Assembly: GCF_001047375.1 (NCBI RefSeq)
Contig: NZ_LFVU01000026.1
Location: 124,001 to 188,000 of the forward strand
Direction: 5' to 3'
From: Clostridium cylindrosporum DSM 605
GTDB lineage: Bacteria; Bacillota; Clostridia; Clostridiales; Caloramatoraceae
DNA: 64,000 nucleotides
Below, one piece after another: positions 10,092 to 19,306 of the stretch. Position numbers and translations under genes: made by a program. The first letter of the stretch is position 1. Every line of letters starts with the position of its first letter. A model generated the notes under the pieces. It ran no database searches, was not told the DNA's origin, and was given only the letters and a program-made list of their open reading frames with translations.

Positions 10092-10395
10092 AATAAAACC
10101 CCCTAAATATATTAATATAGTATATCTTTATTCTAATGTATAACCTTATATAAATAAAGTATAAAATTTTCAAACAATTTAAAGGAGACATATTTAGTAG
10201 ACATAATTATATTCCCCAATAATTTAGTAACTAATCATTTAAAGTTGCATAATCAGTGACAAAGCTTTCGGTTTGTCTTAAAAATCTTAAAAGTATAATT
10301 TAATTAAAACTATAAAAATTTATAATAATCATCTATTATATGGGAACACTACTTTTGTGACTAAAAATCAATTTTTACGAAAGGTAGTGTGTTCT

Positions 10396-11316
10396 ATGAG
10401 AAGAGGTAAAGCATCTAGAAGAGGAAGTAGTATAGCCCCAAAGGTTATAGCTACAGCATTTTTACTTATAACTATAGCAGCTATGATAGTTATAGTTAAG
10501 ATGCCAAATGAAACTTTTATGAAGGTGCTACCAGACACTGTTAAGACTAATATTAATGTCCTAAAGGAGGAGATTTCTGCTTTAGGAGAGGAGAAGGAAG
10601 GGGCTGTTGAAACAGGAACAAAGCCTGTAGTTAATTATAAAGTTCCTGATTCAATGGAGGCTAGAAAAGAGAGAGCAGAGACATATCTTGAGACAGCTCT
10701 TCTTACCACAATCACTAGAAGTGTAAAAACTAGTACCACCATAAATCATAAGGTAGAGGTTATTAAGACAGCGGCTCTTAAAAAAGGAGAGAAGAAGATA
10801 ATAACTAAGGGACAAGACGGGCTAAAGGAGATTAATAAAGAACTTACATATAAAGGTGATGAACTTACAGAATCTGAAGTAGTAAGTACTAAAACCGTGA
10901 AAAAAGTAGTTAACGAGGTTATTCTACAAGGAATAGAAAGCAAAGTACCTATTTTAATGGTACCAGCTAAGGGAAGATACTCATCTTTCTATGGTGAAAG
11001 ATGGAACAGAATGCACAAAGGAGTGGACATAGCAGGTCCAGTAGGAACCCCTATTAAAGCCGCAGAGGGAGGAGAAGTTGTCTTTTCTGGTGACAGAGGT
11101 ACATATGGAAAGTGCGTAATTATTAAACATATAAATGGCTATGAAACCCTTTATGCACATAATAGTAAGCTTATCGCAAAACAAGGAGATAAGGTAGATA
11201 AGGGAGAGATAATCTCAGAGCTTGGAAACACAGGAAGATCAACAGGGCCTCATCTTCACTTTGAAGTTAAAGTTAACGGAAAACAAATAGATCCGATGAG
11301 TTATTTAAAGAAGTAG
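10396..11316 (+). CDS. Membrane-anchored G5-M23 murein endopeptidase
   Basis: 306 residues from the ATG at 10396, preceded by AAAGGTAG. An open GTG 39 nt upstream lacks an SD. A basic N-terminus and one TM helix anchor the protein. A G5 domain lies at roughly 105-185, and a C-terminal M23 (LytM) domain has the zinc ligands of HKGVDIAG and GPHLHFEV. M23 enzymes cut peptidoglycan cross-bridges; G5 domains bind wall polymers or zinc. The zinc-binding residues are intact, so it is predicted active in wall remodelling outside the membrane. Confidence 0.92.
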   Translation: MRRGKASRRGSSIAPKVIATAFLLITIAAMIVIVKMPNETFMKVLPDTVKTNINVLKEEISALGEEKEGAVETGTKPVVNYKVPDSMEARKERAETYLETALLTTITRSVKTSTTINHKVEVIKTAALKKGEKKIITKGQDGLKEINKELTYKGDELTESEVVSTKTVKKVVNEVILQGIESKVPILMVPAKGRYSSFYGERWNRMHKGVDIAGPVGTPIKAAEGGEVVFSGDRGTYGKCVIIKHINGYETLYAHNSKLIAKQGDKVDKGEIISELGNTGRSTGPHLHFEVKVNGKQIDPMSYLKK

Positions 11317-11337
11317 TTGTTTAAAGATGCTGTGTTG

Positions 11338-11530
11338 CAATAGTGTCCTATTTAGTTGAAGTCACGAGATACTTAGCAGAGCTTCTAAACCCAATATATT
11401 TACCTTAGACTAAGGAAGTCCATAAACTCGCTGCGCTCAAACATATGGACTTGACTAAGTCTAAGGTAATATATTGAGTTAAGAATCTCTAGCCTCACAC
11501 TCTATACTTCAACTAAATAGGACACTATTG
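11338..11530. repeat. Double-stem palindromic element, copy A
   Basis: 193 bp. Perfect 25-bp outer inverted repeat (11338-11362 with 11506-11530), a spacer, then an inner stem (11393-11411 with 11458-11475) capped by a further 9-bp stem. The loop at 11425-11443 contains CTCGCTGCGCTCAAACA. No ORF. It matches copies B and C in layout and in the spacers, but not in the stem sequences. It fills most of the 300-nt gap between the peptidase gene and 11618. Confidence 0.85.
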
Positions 11531-11617
11531 GCATAAAATCATACTTTTAAAAATTTTTGAAGACTTTAGTTAAGCTTTGTTTTATTAATTTAGAAGAAAA
11601 GCTGAGTAGTAGTATTT

Positions 11618-12007
11618 TTAGTGCATCGAACTATTACTTGGCTTTTTTACTTTTAAGTAAATTATTTTAGATAGAAATAATATACCGGTTAATGGGAAAA
11701 TAAATGTTTTAAATAAATAAAATACATTTTTATATACTTCATGGTTAAATTCTTGAAGTTCCATACGCTGTACAAGATAAAGTACTAGGAGTGTAAGTAA
11801 TATAAAATGATTAATATTGCTACCATAATCGGAATCAAGCATTATTATATTTAAAGCCATAGTAACTGATAGTATAGGTAGAACGGTACTAAAATAAATG
11901 TCATTTAACAGATTGATTTCTACATACTTTGAAAAGTAAGTATAAATACCAATAGACATAAGCCATATAGGTATAGTAGTTAATAATATTTTTGTTTTCC
12001 CCTTCAT
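11618..12007 (-). CDS. Four-TM membrane protein, unknown function
   Basis: 129 residues with hydrophobic segments near 6-24, 36-56, 66-82 and 97-117 and a basic tail. SD is CGAGG. No family signature is recognised. It lies upstream of the MaoC-like gene's terminator and appears to be transcribed alone. Confidence 0.6.
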   Translation of the reverse strand: MKGKTKILLTTIPIWLMSIGIYTYFSKYVEINLLNDIYFSTVLPILSVTMALNIIMLDSDYGSNINHFILLTLLVLYLVQRMELQEFNHEVYKNVFYLFKTFIFPLTGILFLSKIIYLKVKKPSNSSMH

Positions 12008-12068
12008 TTTTACCTCGTATATTAAAATTCTTTTAATAAAAGTATTTTTTTTTATTATCTTTTCTGCA

Positions 12069-12096
12069 GAAGGGAAGTCGGATTAGACTTCCCTTC
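12069..12096 (-). terminator. Stem-loop after the MaoC-like gene
   Basis: GAAGGGAAGTC pairs with GACTTCCCTTC (11 bp), located just past the stop of the minus-strand gene at 12106. Confidence 0.65.
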
Positions 12097-12105
12097 ATTT
12101 ATGCT

Positions 12106-12639
12106 TTATAGTAAAGTTGCTTCAAAGCATAGGGCATCATTGCTGTACCCTTTAATAATATTTCCTTCTTGTTTTATGTACACTTGATTGCATCCGTAAA
12201 CAGGGTGGACATATTTTACTTCTATTTCATTACTCTTAGTTGTGTCACAAAGTTCTTTTAATATAAATAGCCCTTGAACAACAGGGTTGTCTGTTAGGTG
12301 AATAGAGTTTGTATCACCTGTTACATGACTAAACTCTGCAATCTCTTCCTTAGAAAAGTTTCTCCATAAAGATCCTGTGGCCTCTACAGTTTTTGTTTCA
12401 ACAGGTTCCTTAACAACTGCATTCATCATTAAATAAACTGTTAAGGTCTCAGAGGGTTCATTATTAATATATCCACTACAACTAACAACACAAAGTCGTC
12501 TATTACTTTTCACAATTTCAACTTTATATGTTTTCTTATCTGTATTTTCTTGAAATCTTTGATATTTTACCTTACCTATAAATGCACCTTCATAGAAGAA
12601 ATCTTCTTGAGTTGCAAAGGCTCTAAATAAATCTAACAT
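12106..12639 (-). CDS. Hot-dog fold MaoC-like protein
   Basis: 177 residues. The segment FSHVTGDTNSIH near 110-121 matches the hydratase-2/MaoC active-site motif (D and H conserved). The N-terminal half looks like a degenerate second hot-dog unit. MaoC-like enzymes hydrate enoyl thioesters, but short stand-alone versions in clostridia have no assigned substrate. No fatty-acid genes are adjacent, so the substrate is unknown. Confidence 0.7.
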   Translation of the reverse strand: MLDLFRAFATQEDFFYEGAFIGKVKYQRFQENTDKKTYKVEIVKSNRRLCVVSCSGYINNEPSETLTVYLMMNAVVKEPVETKTVEATGSLWRNFSKEEIAEFSHVTGDTNSIHLTDNPVVQGLFILKELCDTTKSNEIEVKYVHPVYGCNQVYIKQEGNIIKGYSNDALCFEATLL

Positions 12640-12834
12640 TATTATTCTCCTTATATCAATTTAATAAAGACAATCACAATTAATTATAGTTGGGATTATC
12701 CTTATTAAATTATACAAGAATATTAATATAAGTTCCAATACTTAACATTTACCCATATGAAAGGATTTCTCTACTAACTCCCTAATCACAAAGAAGTTCT
12801 TCAACCAATCAATCTATAGATCAAATTTTCATAA

Positions 12835-13027
12835 GCAATGGGGATATAGGTAATGTAGACAGTAGAGCCGAGAATTAGAGTTTCTTGCTTATGTATTTAT
12901 GCTAAGCTTAATAAGAAAGCATGTTTGAGCGTTAGCGAGTTTGCGTCGCATTTGGCTTAGCATAAATATATAAGCTTAGAAGCTCTATTCAAGGTCTCGT
13001 TGTCTAAATTACCTATATCCCCATTGC
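12835..13027. repeat. Double-stem palindromic element, copy B (inverted relative to A and C)
   Basis: 193 bp. The outer repeat (12835-12860 with 13002-13027) has 25 of 26 pairs and extends imperfectly to about 12815-13051. The inner stem (12887-12907 with 12955-12975) pairs over 21 bp with one G-T. Read on the minus strand, its spacers and loop match copy A, including AAACTCGCT and GCTCAAACAT. It is the main content of the 400-nt gap between 12640 and 13053. Confidence 0.85.
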
Positions 13028-13053
13028 CTTAGGAGAAAACTTTTATCTATAGC

Positions 13054-14238
13054 CTACTTTTTATCTTTTATTAAATTACTAAACATTACTATTCCTCTAC
13101 CTTGGGTATTTCTATTTTCACCGATACTTTTACTACCTAAATAGAGGATTGATCTTATATCCTTAGGGGTTAGGTCACCGTACTTTTCTATTAGTAGGGC
13201 ACAGACTCCAGCTATGATGGCAGATGATACAGATGTTCCACTAAGCGATGTTGTGCCGATAGTTTCCTTATCTATAAGTTTACCACCTGGAGTGTAGAAT
13301 ATATCTGACCTTAATGATATTATTCCTTCAGATAGTGAAAGTACGTCTGGTTTTAGGTAATCTACCTTAAGGGGTCCCCTTGATGAATAATCAGTTATTC
13401 TAAAGTTATCATCCTTTATAGTACATCCACCTACAGTTATTACTTCCTTATATGATGCTGGCTCGTGTATACTGTATGGATTAGGTCCACTATTACCCGA
13501 TGGAGCTATAAAAACTATGTTTTTGCTATGAAGCAGTTCTATAGTTTCTCTTAAAGGATTAGCCCTAAGGTCTGGCATATCCTTTATTTCAAATGGAAGT
13601 AGGAATATTTTAACCTCTGGGGTTGATGCATAAATATCTTCTACAGCTTTTAGGATATTTGAAAGGCTTCCATAGCCTGTTTTATCAAATGCCTTTGCAA
13701 CTGAAAGTGAACAGTCAGGGGCTATTCCAAGTGCATAGTCGAAGTTAGATGCTATAATTCCACTTAAATATGTTCCATGACCATTATCGTCATAGGGCTT
13801 TGAATCTCCATTTATTATATCTTTAAAATACTTTATAGTATTTGGTTTTAAGGTTAGGCCTTTATGGGGAAAGATACCACTATCAACGATTCCAATGGTT
13901 ACATCTCTCCCTGTTAGATTGAAGCCTTTGCTTAAATCTATAGAAAGTGACTTTGTTGCTCTATGAATACATAGAGACGCTTTATGGTCATAATAAAGTG
14001 ATCTAACCTCTGGCATAGATGAAATTTTTTCTATTGAGCTTAGTGGAATGCTTGCAGCAAGTGTTTGAGTTAAGACATATTCATGTGTAATACCTGCCCC
14101 TGTGTATTTAATTTTATTTTTGACAGTTTTTGTATCACCTTTATATGATATAAGAACAGGCAATTTAGTCCTGGTTGTAAGCTTAGATAATGACTTAAGA
14201 TAAGGGTCTAATTTCTTCTTTCGATTAAAGGGCCACAT
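13054..14238 (-). CDS. Subtilisin-like serine protease (S8)
   Basis: 394 residues from the ATG at 14238, 5 nt after AGGTGG; an earlier GTG lies inside that SD. The catalytic triad is visible: Asp in IGIVDSGIF, His in DDNGHGTYLSG and Ser in LSGTSVSSAI. The first about 100 residues resemble an inhibitor-I9-like propeptide. There is no signal peptide, which suggests an intracellular protease or non-classical export, as in related clostridial S8 proteins. Confidence 0.9.
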   Translation of the reverse strand: MWPFNRKKKLDPYLKSLSKLTTRTKLPVLISYKGDTKTVKNKIKYTGAGITHEYVLTQTLAASIPLSSIEKISSMPEVRSLYYDHKASLCIHRATKSLSIDLSKGFNLTGRDVTIGIVDSGIFPHKGLTLKPNTIKYFKDIINGDSKPYDDNGHGTYLSGIIASNFDYALGIAPDCSLSVAKAFDKTGYGSLSNILKAVEDIYASTPEVKIFLLPFEIKDMPDLRANPLRETIELLHSKNIVFIAPSGNSGPNPYSIHEPASYKEVITVGGCTIKDDNFRITDYSSRGPLKVDYLKPDVLSLSEGIISLRSDIFYTPGGKLIDKETIGTTSLSGTSVSSAIIAGVCALLIEKYGDLTPKDIRSILYLGSKSIGENRNTQGRGIVMFSNLIKDKK

Positions 14239-14395
14239 AGATACCACCTATATAATTGATGCAATATACATTATATGCTGAGAGAAGAATTATGTTACTT
14301 AATGAACATAATTCAGAGTATGATAAAAGTGAAAAATTTTTCATTTACCTTAAATAGTGTGAATAATTTAAGAGAAAAAGTAATATAATAAAAGA

Positions 14396-14421
14396 AAACT
14401 CCAAGACACGTCTTGAAGTTT
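14396..14421 (-). terminator. Stem-loop after the LysR gene
   Basis: AAACTcCAAGAC pairs with GTCTTGaAGTTT across a 2-nt loop, abutting the LysR stop codon. Confidence 0.55.
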
Positions 14422-15306
14422 CTAATTATCTGTTCCAGTTATGTTTTTATAAAATGCCTTTGAAGCTGGTGATAAAGTTCTTTTTGTATGAATAACAGCG
14501 AATATTTCTCTTGAAATATTTAAGCCTTTAACTATATGTTTTCTTATAAGTCCAGATTTTATGTAGTCCTCACATGCGAGTTCAGATACTACAGATACAC
14601 CAGTTCCATTTTTTACGAACTGAAGAACAGCCTCCAGTGAACTTACTTCAGCAAATATTTTAAGCTTTGATGGAGGGAAGCCTTGTGCTTCTAGTGCATC
14701 CTCAAAGGTACGTCTTGTTGCTGAGCCTTTTTCTCTAAGTATAAAGCACTCATTGAATATATCCTCAAGTTCAAGTTCCTCTGGTAGATTCTTTTTATTA
14801 CTTACAAGTACAAGATTATCATCAGATATTTTTAAATACTTTAGTCTACTATCCTTTAGGATTTCTCCTACTATACCTATTTCAGATTCCCCACCGATAA
14901 TCATATCAACAACATCCTTAGTACTTTGTTCCTTGATATCAAATGTTACATCATCATATAAACTTTTAAATACAGTAACAAGCTTTGGTAGAATAAATCT
15001 ACATGGGGCTGTACTTGAGGCTATAGTAAGTTTACCTGCTATTTTATTGTTATAGTCTGCAAGGTTAGTTATTGCTGTATTTCTGATATTGATAAGATTG
15101 ATAGCGTACTCTAAGAATAGTGATCCGCCATGTGTAAGTCTTATATCCTTTCCATTTCTATCAAATAAAGTAATACCCAGTTCCTGTTCAAGTGATGCGA
15201 TGTGGGCACTTATAGTTGGTTGTGAAAGGTATATAGCATCTGCGGCTTTTGAGAAACTCTTATATTTTGCAACGTTCACAAAGGCTTCTATTTGTTTAAA
15301 ATCCAT
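14422..15306 (-). CDS. LysR-family transcriptional regulator
   Basis: 294 residues, starting at the ATG behind GGGGTGAT. The N-terminal winged helix (MDFKQIEAF...SKAADAIYLSQPTISAHI) is canonical LysR. The C-terminal half is a periplasmic-binding-protein-like effector domain. It resembles the CysL / selenium-metabolism-associated LysR group in overall sequence, but no target gene is adjacent: murA is divergent 200 nt away. The effector is unknown. Confidence 0.9.
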   Translation of the reverse strand: MDFKQIEAFVNVAKYKSFSKAADAIYLSQPTISAHIASLEQELGITLFDRNGKDIRLTHGGSLFLEYAINLINIRNTAITNLADYNNKIAGKLTIASSTAPCRFILPKLVTVFKSLYDDVTFDIKEQSTKDVVDMIIGGESEIGIVGEILKDSRLKYLKISDDNLVLVSNKKNLPEELELEDIFNECFILREKGSATRRTFEDALEAQGFPPSKLKIFAEVSSLEAVLQFVKNGTGVSVVSELACEDYIKSGLIRKHIVKGLNISREIFAVIHTKRTLSPASKAFYKNITGTDN

Positions 15307-15534
15307 GTAATCACCCCACATTCATTATCACCTATATTATAAGTTTTTTCAATACCTTTTATTAAAAATTCCTATTATAAAGTAATAATAAGTTGTTAAT
15401 ATATGTAACTTAAAAAGTATAAATAAACCGTTACAAAAATATGCATTCAATGGTATAATAACAAAGTATAGTTATATAATGCTGAAATTATGTCTATAAC
15501 ACATAGGTTAAAATAGAAAAGGATGGGTGCAATA

Positions 15535-16794
15535 ATGGAAAAATTACTTATAGAAGGTGGAAAGAAGCTTAGTGGTAAGGTTAAGATAAGTGGAGCTAAA
15601 AATGCTGCTGTTGCAATACTACCTGCTGCTATCCTTGCTGATCACGGAGTTTGTACTATAGATAATTTACCTGACATAGAGGATACAAATTGCTTAGAGC
15701 ATATAATAAGAAATCTTGGAGCTACTGTTGAGAAACTTGACGGGGCCATGAAAATAGATCCAACAGGAATAACATCCCACCTTGCACTTAGAGACGAAGT
15801 TAAGAGAATGAGAGCTTCATATTACTTAATAGGAGCATTACTTGCTAAATTCGGTAAAGCAGAAGTTGTTTTTCCAGGTGGTTGTAATATAGGGGTTAGA
15901 CCTATTGACCAACACATCAAGGGCTTCGAAGCTATGGGTGCAAAGGTTAGTATAGAACATGGGGTAATAAAGGCTTATACAGAAAATGGGCTAAAAGGTG
16001 CCAATGTTTATCTAGATGTAGTATCTGTAGGGGCTACTATAAATATTATGCTTGCAGCAACAAGAGCGGAAGGTACAACTATAATAGAAAATGCTGCAAA
16101 GGAACCACATATAGTTGATGTTGCTAATTTCCTAAATTCAATGGGAGCAAACATTAAAGGTGCAGGAACAGATGTAATTAAGGTTAAAGGGGTAACTGAA
16201 ATGGTAGCAAATGATTATTCAGTTATACCAGACCAAATTGAAGCAGGAACATTCATGATAGCAGCTGCTGCAACAAGGGGAGACGTAACACTATTAAACG
16301 TTATACCTAAACACTTAGAATCAATAACAGCAAAGCTTCTTGAAATGGGTATATCTGTTGAGGAAGGCGAAGATTCTCTAAGAGTATATACAAATGAAAG
16401 ACCTAAGGGAATAAACCTTAAGACACTTCCATATCCAGGATTCCCAACAGACCTACAACAACCAATGTCTACACTTCTTGCTATATCAGAGGGAAGAAGT
16501 ATGATTAATGAAAGTATATGGGAAGGTAGATTTAAGCACATTGATGAGCTTAAGAAAATGGGAGCAAGCGGTAAGGTTGAAGGCAAAATTGCAATACTTG
16601 AGGGAGTAGAAACTCTTTCAGGAACAGAGGTTGAAGCCACTGACCTTAGAGCAGGTGCAGCAATGGTTATAGCAGGACTTGTAGCTAAGGGGACAACTAG
16701 GGTAACTAATCTTGTTCATGTTGATAGAGGATATGAAAAGATAGAAGATAAATTTACAGCACTTGGTGCATCTATAAGAAGAATAGAAGAGTAA
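15535..16794 (+). CDS. murA: UDP-N-acetylglucosamine 1-carboxyvinyltransferase
   Basis: 419 residues from the ATG at 15535; an ATG 12 nt earlier overlaps the SD (AAAGGATGG). MurA transfers enolpyruvate from PEP to UDP-GlcNAc, the first committed step of peptidoglycan synthesis in the cytoplasm. The reactive cysteine motif [11 protein letters not shown] is intact, so a fosfomycin-sensitive enzyme is expected. GAKNAAV near the N-terminus binds the sugar nucleotide. Length is typical. Monocistronic. Confidence 0.96.
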   Translation: MEKLLIEGGKKLSGKVKISGAKNAAVAILPAAILADHGVCTIDNLPDIEDTNCLEHIIRNLGATVEKLDGAMKIDPTGITSHLALRDEVKRMRASYYLIGALLAKFGKAEVVFPGGCNIGVRPIDQHIKGFEAMGAKVSIEHGVIKAYTENGLKGANVYLDVVSVGATINIMLAATRAEGTTIIENAAKEPHIVDVANFLNSMGANIKGAGTDVIKVKGVTEMVANDYSVIPDQIEAGTFMIAAAATRGDVTLLNVIPKHLESITAKLLEMGISVEEGEDSLRVYTNERPKGINLKTLPYPGFPTDLQQPMSTLLAISEGRSMINESIWEGRFKHIDELKKMGASGKVEGKIAILEGVETLSGTEVEATDLRAGAAMVIAGLVAKGTTRVTNLVHVDRGYEKIEDKFTALGASIRRIEE

Positions 16795-16853
16795 ACTTTT
16801 TTCTTATTACATAGGCTGGATTTAAAATACACTTAAAATGAAGATAATAAGAG

Positions 16854-16890
16854 GGCTATGCTAGGGATTAACCTTGGCATAGCCACTTTT
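16854..16890. terminator. Terminator between murA and the convergent kinase gene
   Basis: GGCTATGC at 16854-16861 pairs with GGCATAGCC at 16876-16884 with an additional inner AGG/CCT pairing, followed by ACTTTTATTTTT. It overlaps the last codons of the kinase gene on the opposite strand. Confidence 0.75.
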
Positions 16891-17610
16891 ATTTTTATAT
16901 ATATGTATAAAGTCGTTTTTCACAGAACTTATATCTTCGTATGTTGGTAAAAACCCCATAAGCTTCTTAAGAAATATCATTTCATCCTCATTAAGAGACA
17001 ACTCATTATACCAAGGCTGACTTTTTTTAGAGGTTACTTCGTAGTTTGAATAGTATAGATATAGAAGAAAATCACCTATTCTTGAAAAGTCATCTGAAAA
17101 GTGATATCTATTACTTTGATATCTAGCTAGACCAAAGTCAATAAGATATACATCCTCACCGTTTATGATAACATTAGGTATTCTAATATCTCTATGAACA
17201 ATGTTTTTACCATGAACATACTCAAGTATTGATAGTAGCTTTAAGCCAATGTTATAGATTTCACTGTAGGAAAATTTTTGATTGTCACCAAAAATAATAT
17301 CCTCAGCGGTTTTTCCCTCTATATACTCAAGTATATATCCATAAATTTTTGGACTTTTGATAAAGTCAACTAACTTAGGTATGTTTGGATGACCAAGACT
17401 CATAAGAATCTCTCTCTCATGGGGAACAGTGTTTGGTTTTTTCTTAAGATATTTTCTTTTAAGTTCCTTTAAGATGTACTTTCTAGAGTCCTTTTCTACG
17501 AGATAACATCTTCCGAAGCGGCCTTCCCCTATAAAGTCTAGTATTTTATAGCCGTTTATAATGGAGTCCTTTTTAAGAAGTTTCCTAAAAAAGGGAAACT
17601 CTAGGACCAT
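16861..17610 (-). CDS. Hanks-type Ser/Thr protein kinase
   Basis: 249 residues, essentially a bare kinase domain. A glycine loop (GEGRFGRCYLV near 29-39) is followed by the ATP Lys in YILKELK, the catalytic loop HRDIRIPNV and DFGLAR. It lacks the TM and PASTA domains of PrkC/Stk1, and the Lys of the usual HRDxKxxN loop is Arg here (HRDIRIPN). The start overlaps by 10 nt the end of a His/Lys/Ser-rich small gene, indicating coupled expression. Confidence 0.88.
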   Translation of the reverse strand: MVLEFPFFRKLLKKDSIINGYKILDFIGEGRFGRCYLVEKDSRKYILKELKRKYLKKKPNTVPHEREILMSLGHPNIPKLVDFIKSPKIYGYILEYIEGKTAEDIIFGDNQKFSYSEIYNIGLKLLSILEYVHGKNIVHRDIRIPNVIINGEDVYLIDFGLARYQSNRYHFSDDFSRIGDFLLYLYYSNYEVTSKKSQPWYNELSLNEDEMIFLKKLMGFLPTYEDISSVKNDFIHIYKNKSGYAKVNP

Positions 17611-17813
17611 GAACTATATTTCTTTCTATGGTGTTTTCTGTGGTAATCACTACTTGAAAAGCTTGTAAATACATTGTGTCTTTTCTTACCAGAATGAGAT
17701 TTAGATAGGAATGCATTAAATAATTTATCTAAAAAGCCTGTTTTCTTATAGTGCTTACTTCCATGATGTTTGTGCTTATGATGCTTATTGCTTGAAGATG
17801 AGAAAAAACTCAT
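17601..17813 (-). CDS. Small His/Lys/Ser-rich protein coupled to the kinase
   Basis: About 70 residues with runs such as NKHHKHKHHGSKHYKK and DYHRKHHRKKYSSWS. The start is taken at the second ATG, 8 nt from GGAGGG; the first ATG lies in the SD. No family is recognised. Many Ser residues in a basic context next to a Ser/Thr kinase make it a candidate substrate. The His clusters could bind metal. Both ideas are inferences. Confidence 0.65.
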   Translation of the reverse strand: MSFFSSSSNKHHKHKHHGSKHYKKTGFLDKLFNAFLSKSHSGKKRHNVFTSFSSSDYHRKHHRKKYSSWS

Positions 17814-17928
17814 AATCATCCCTCCTATATTTAACTTTTACTATATATTACATTAAAAAGATTAATAAGGGAACAACATCTAGTCAGTAGGTAAAAGTTA
17901 CTGATTTATCTATTTCTACTAAAGTAAA

Positions 17929-18510
17929 TTAAAGTGTGAAAACTTGAAAATATCCCTGTGGATGGTCACATGCCGGGCAAACCTCTGGAGCTGAATCTCC
18001 TGTATGAACATAGCCACAGTTATTACACTTCCAATCTACAAATCTACTTTTTTTAAATAATGTGTTTGCTTCTAGGTTCTTTAATATATGATTAAATCTA
18101 GCCTCATGGAATCTTTCTGCTACAAGTATGTTTTCAAATGAAGTTGCAACATCTTCAAATCCTTCTTCACGGGCAACTTTTGCGAACTCTGGGTAAAGGT
18201 CTGTCCACTCTTCATTTTCTCCATATGCTGCTGATTTAAGATTTTCTACAGTAGAGTTATTTAGAGATACTGGGAATGTAGCTTCTATAGTAAGACATTC
18301 TCCGTTAAGATCTCTTGATAGATAGCGGAAAAAAGTCTTAGCATGCTGAGATTCTTGATCTGCTACTTCATTAAATAGGTTTGAAGCCTCTATATAGCCA
18401 TCTTTTTTTGCTGCCTTGGCGAAGAATGTGTATCTGTTTCTAGCCTGTGACTCTCCTGCAAATGACTTCATTAGGTTCTCAGCTGTTTTTGTCCCTTTTA
18501 GTGATTTCAT
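17929..18510 (-). CDS. rbr: Rubrerythrin
   Basis: 193 residues. The N-terminal four-helix diiron domain carries Glu ligands (FAGESQARNRY, DQESQHAKTF, AREEGFEDVA, AERFHEARF). The C-terminal rubredoxin domain has CNNCGY and CPACDHPQGYF. Rubrerythrins reduce hydrogen peroxide in anaerobes. Full length, SD AAAGGGG. A Fur/PerR-like box lies upstream. Confidence 0.96.
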   Translation of the reverse strand: MKSLKGTKTAENLMKSFAGESQARNRYTFFAKAAKKDGYIEASNLFNEVADQESQHAKTFFRYLSRDLNGECLTIEATFPVSLNNSTVENLKSAAYGENEEWTDLYPEFAKVAREEGFEDVATSFENILVAERFHEARFNHILKNLEANTLFKKSRFVDWKCNNCGYVHTGDSAPEVCPACDHPQGYFQVFTL

Positions 18511-18553
18511 AAATAATACCCCTTTGTTTTTTATTTCTTATGTATAAGATAAA

Positions 18554-18568
18554 TGATAATTATTATTT
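18554..18568. promoter_or_regulatory. Candidate PerR/Fur-type box upstream of rubrerythrin
   Basis: TGATAATTATTATTT fits the 7-1-7 inverted repeat pattern of PerR and Fur boxes imperfectly. It lies 44 nt before the rubrerythrin start. PerR control of rubrerythrin is known in clostridia; here it is inferred from sequence only. Confidence 0.45.
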
Positions 18569-18635
18569 ATAAATACAAATTATCATAATATGAAATACTT
18601 GTCAATATTGGTTATACTCTAAATACATATGAAAG

Positions 18636-18663
18636 TCCTCCTAAGAAAAGGTTCCTAGGAGGA
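18636..18663 (-). terminator. Stem-loop after the methyltransferase gene
   Basis: TCCTCCTA pairs with TAGGAGGA, with extra pairing inside, directly after the stop of the minus-strand gene at 18669. Confidence 0.6.
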
Positions 18664-18668
18664 TTTGT

Positions 18669-19220
18669 CTACTTTATAAATATATATCCATCTATATAGT
18701 TGTCTTTAGACTCTAAACTTTCGTACTTTAGGAGAGAAAGTGATACCTTGTTCTTTAACTCATTTTCCTCAAGGCAGTACTCCTTATTAAATCCATTTTC
18801 TCTATGATGATTCATATTAAAGGTGCAATAAATAAGCCTTCCACCTGGATTTAGCATTCCCTCAATTGTAGGTATTAGAAAATCATCTATTTTATATTTA
18901 CTTATTAGTATATTATCAAATTTACCAAGGAAAAGTAGGTTCTCCTTTAATGATAGATCAAGTAGTGCTGTTTTTAGAGATGCATTTTCACTTTTGGAGA
19001 ATCTTTCAAGGCGTTTAAGGGCCTCAATAGAAAAGTCCGCAGCGGTAACATCAAATCCTTTTTTAGCAAGAAATATAGAGTTTCGACCATCACCTGAAGC
19101 AAGGTCAAGAAGTGAACCCTTTAATAAGTTATCAACATTATCCACAACAAAACCCTCAGGTTCTTTTAAGTTATCCCCTTTATTTCGGTATTTGTCGTCC
19201 CATTTTTTGATACTCTCCAT
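18669..19220 (-). CDS. Class I SAM-dependent methyltransferase
   Basis: 183 residues. WDDKYRNKG at the start and LLDLASGDGRNSIFLAKKGFDV (motif I) match the tellurite-resistance/TehB-like small methyltransferase group. A D in TAADFS follows as the ribose-binding acidic residue. The substrate is not predictable. SD is GGAGGG. Confidence 0.85.
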   Translation of the reverse strand: MESIKKWDDKYRNKGDNLKEPEGFVVDNVDNLLKGSLLDLASGDGRNSIFLAKKGFDVTAADFSIEALKRLERFSKSENASLKTALLDLSLKENLLFLGKFDNILISKYKIDDFLIPTIEGMLNPGGRLIYCTFNMNHHRENGFNKEYCLEENELKNKVSLSLLKYESLESKDNYIDGYIFIK

Positions 19221-19237
19221 AAAACCCTCCTAAATAA

Positions 19238-19279
19238 AAACTCTTCTTAAGAGTAATTATATCCAATTAAGAAGAGTTT
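19238..19279 (-). terminator. Terminator of the malic enzyme gene
   Basis: 13-bp stem AAACTCTTCTTAA with TTAAGAAGAGTTT. On the minus strand it is followed by TTTTTATTT. Confidence 0.75.
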
Positions 19280-19306
19280 CAGTATTGTCTTAGTATTAAG
19301 TTTTAG

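Noticed and set aside
11338-13027. Palindromes A and B as an insertion sequence pair or composite transposon
   Set aside because: Their terminal repeats are unrelated in sequence, there is no transposase, and the genes between them look like ordinary resident genes.
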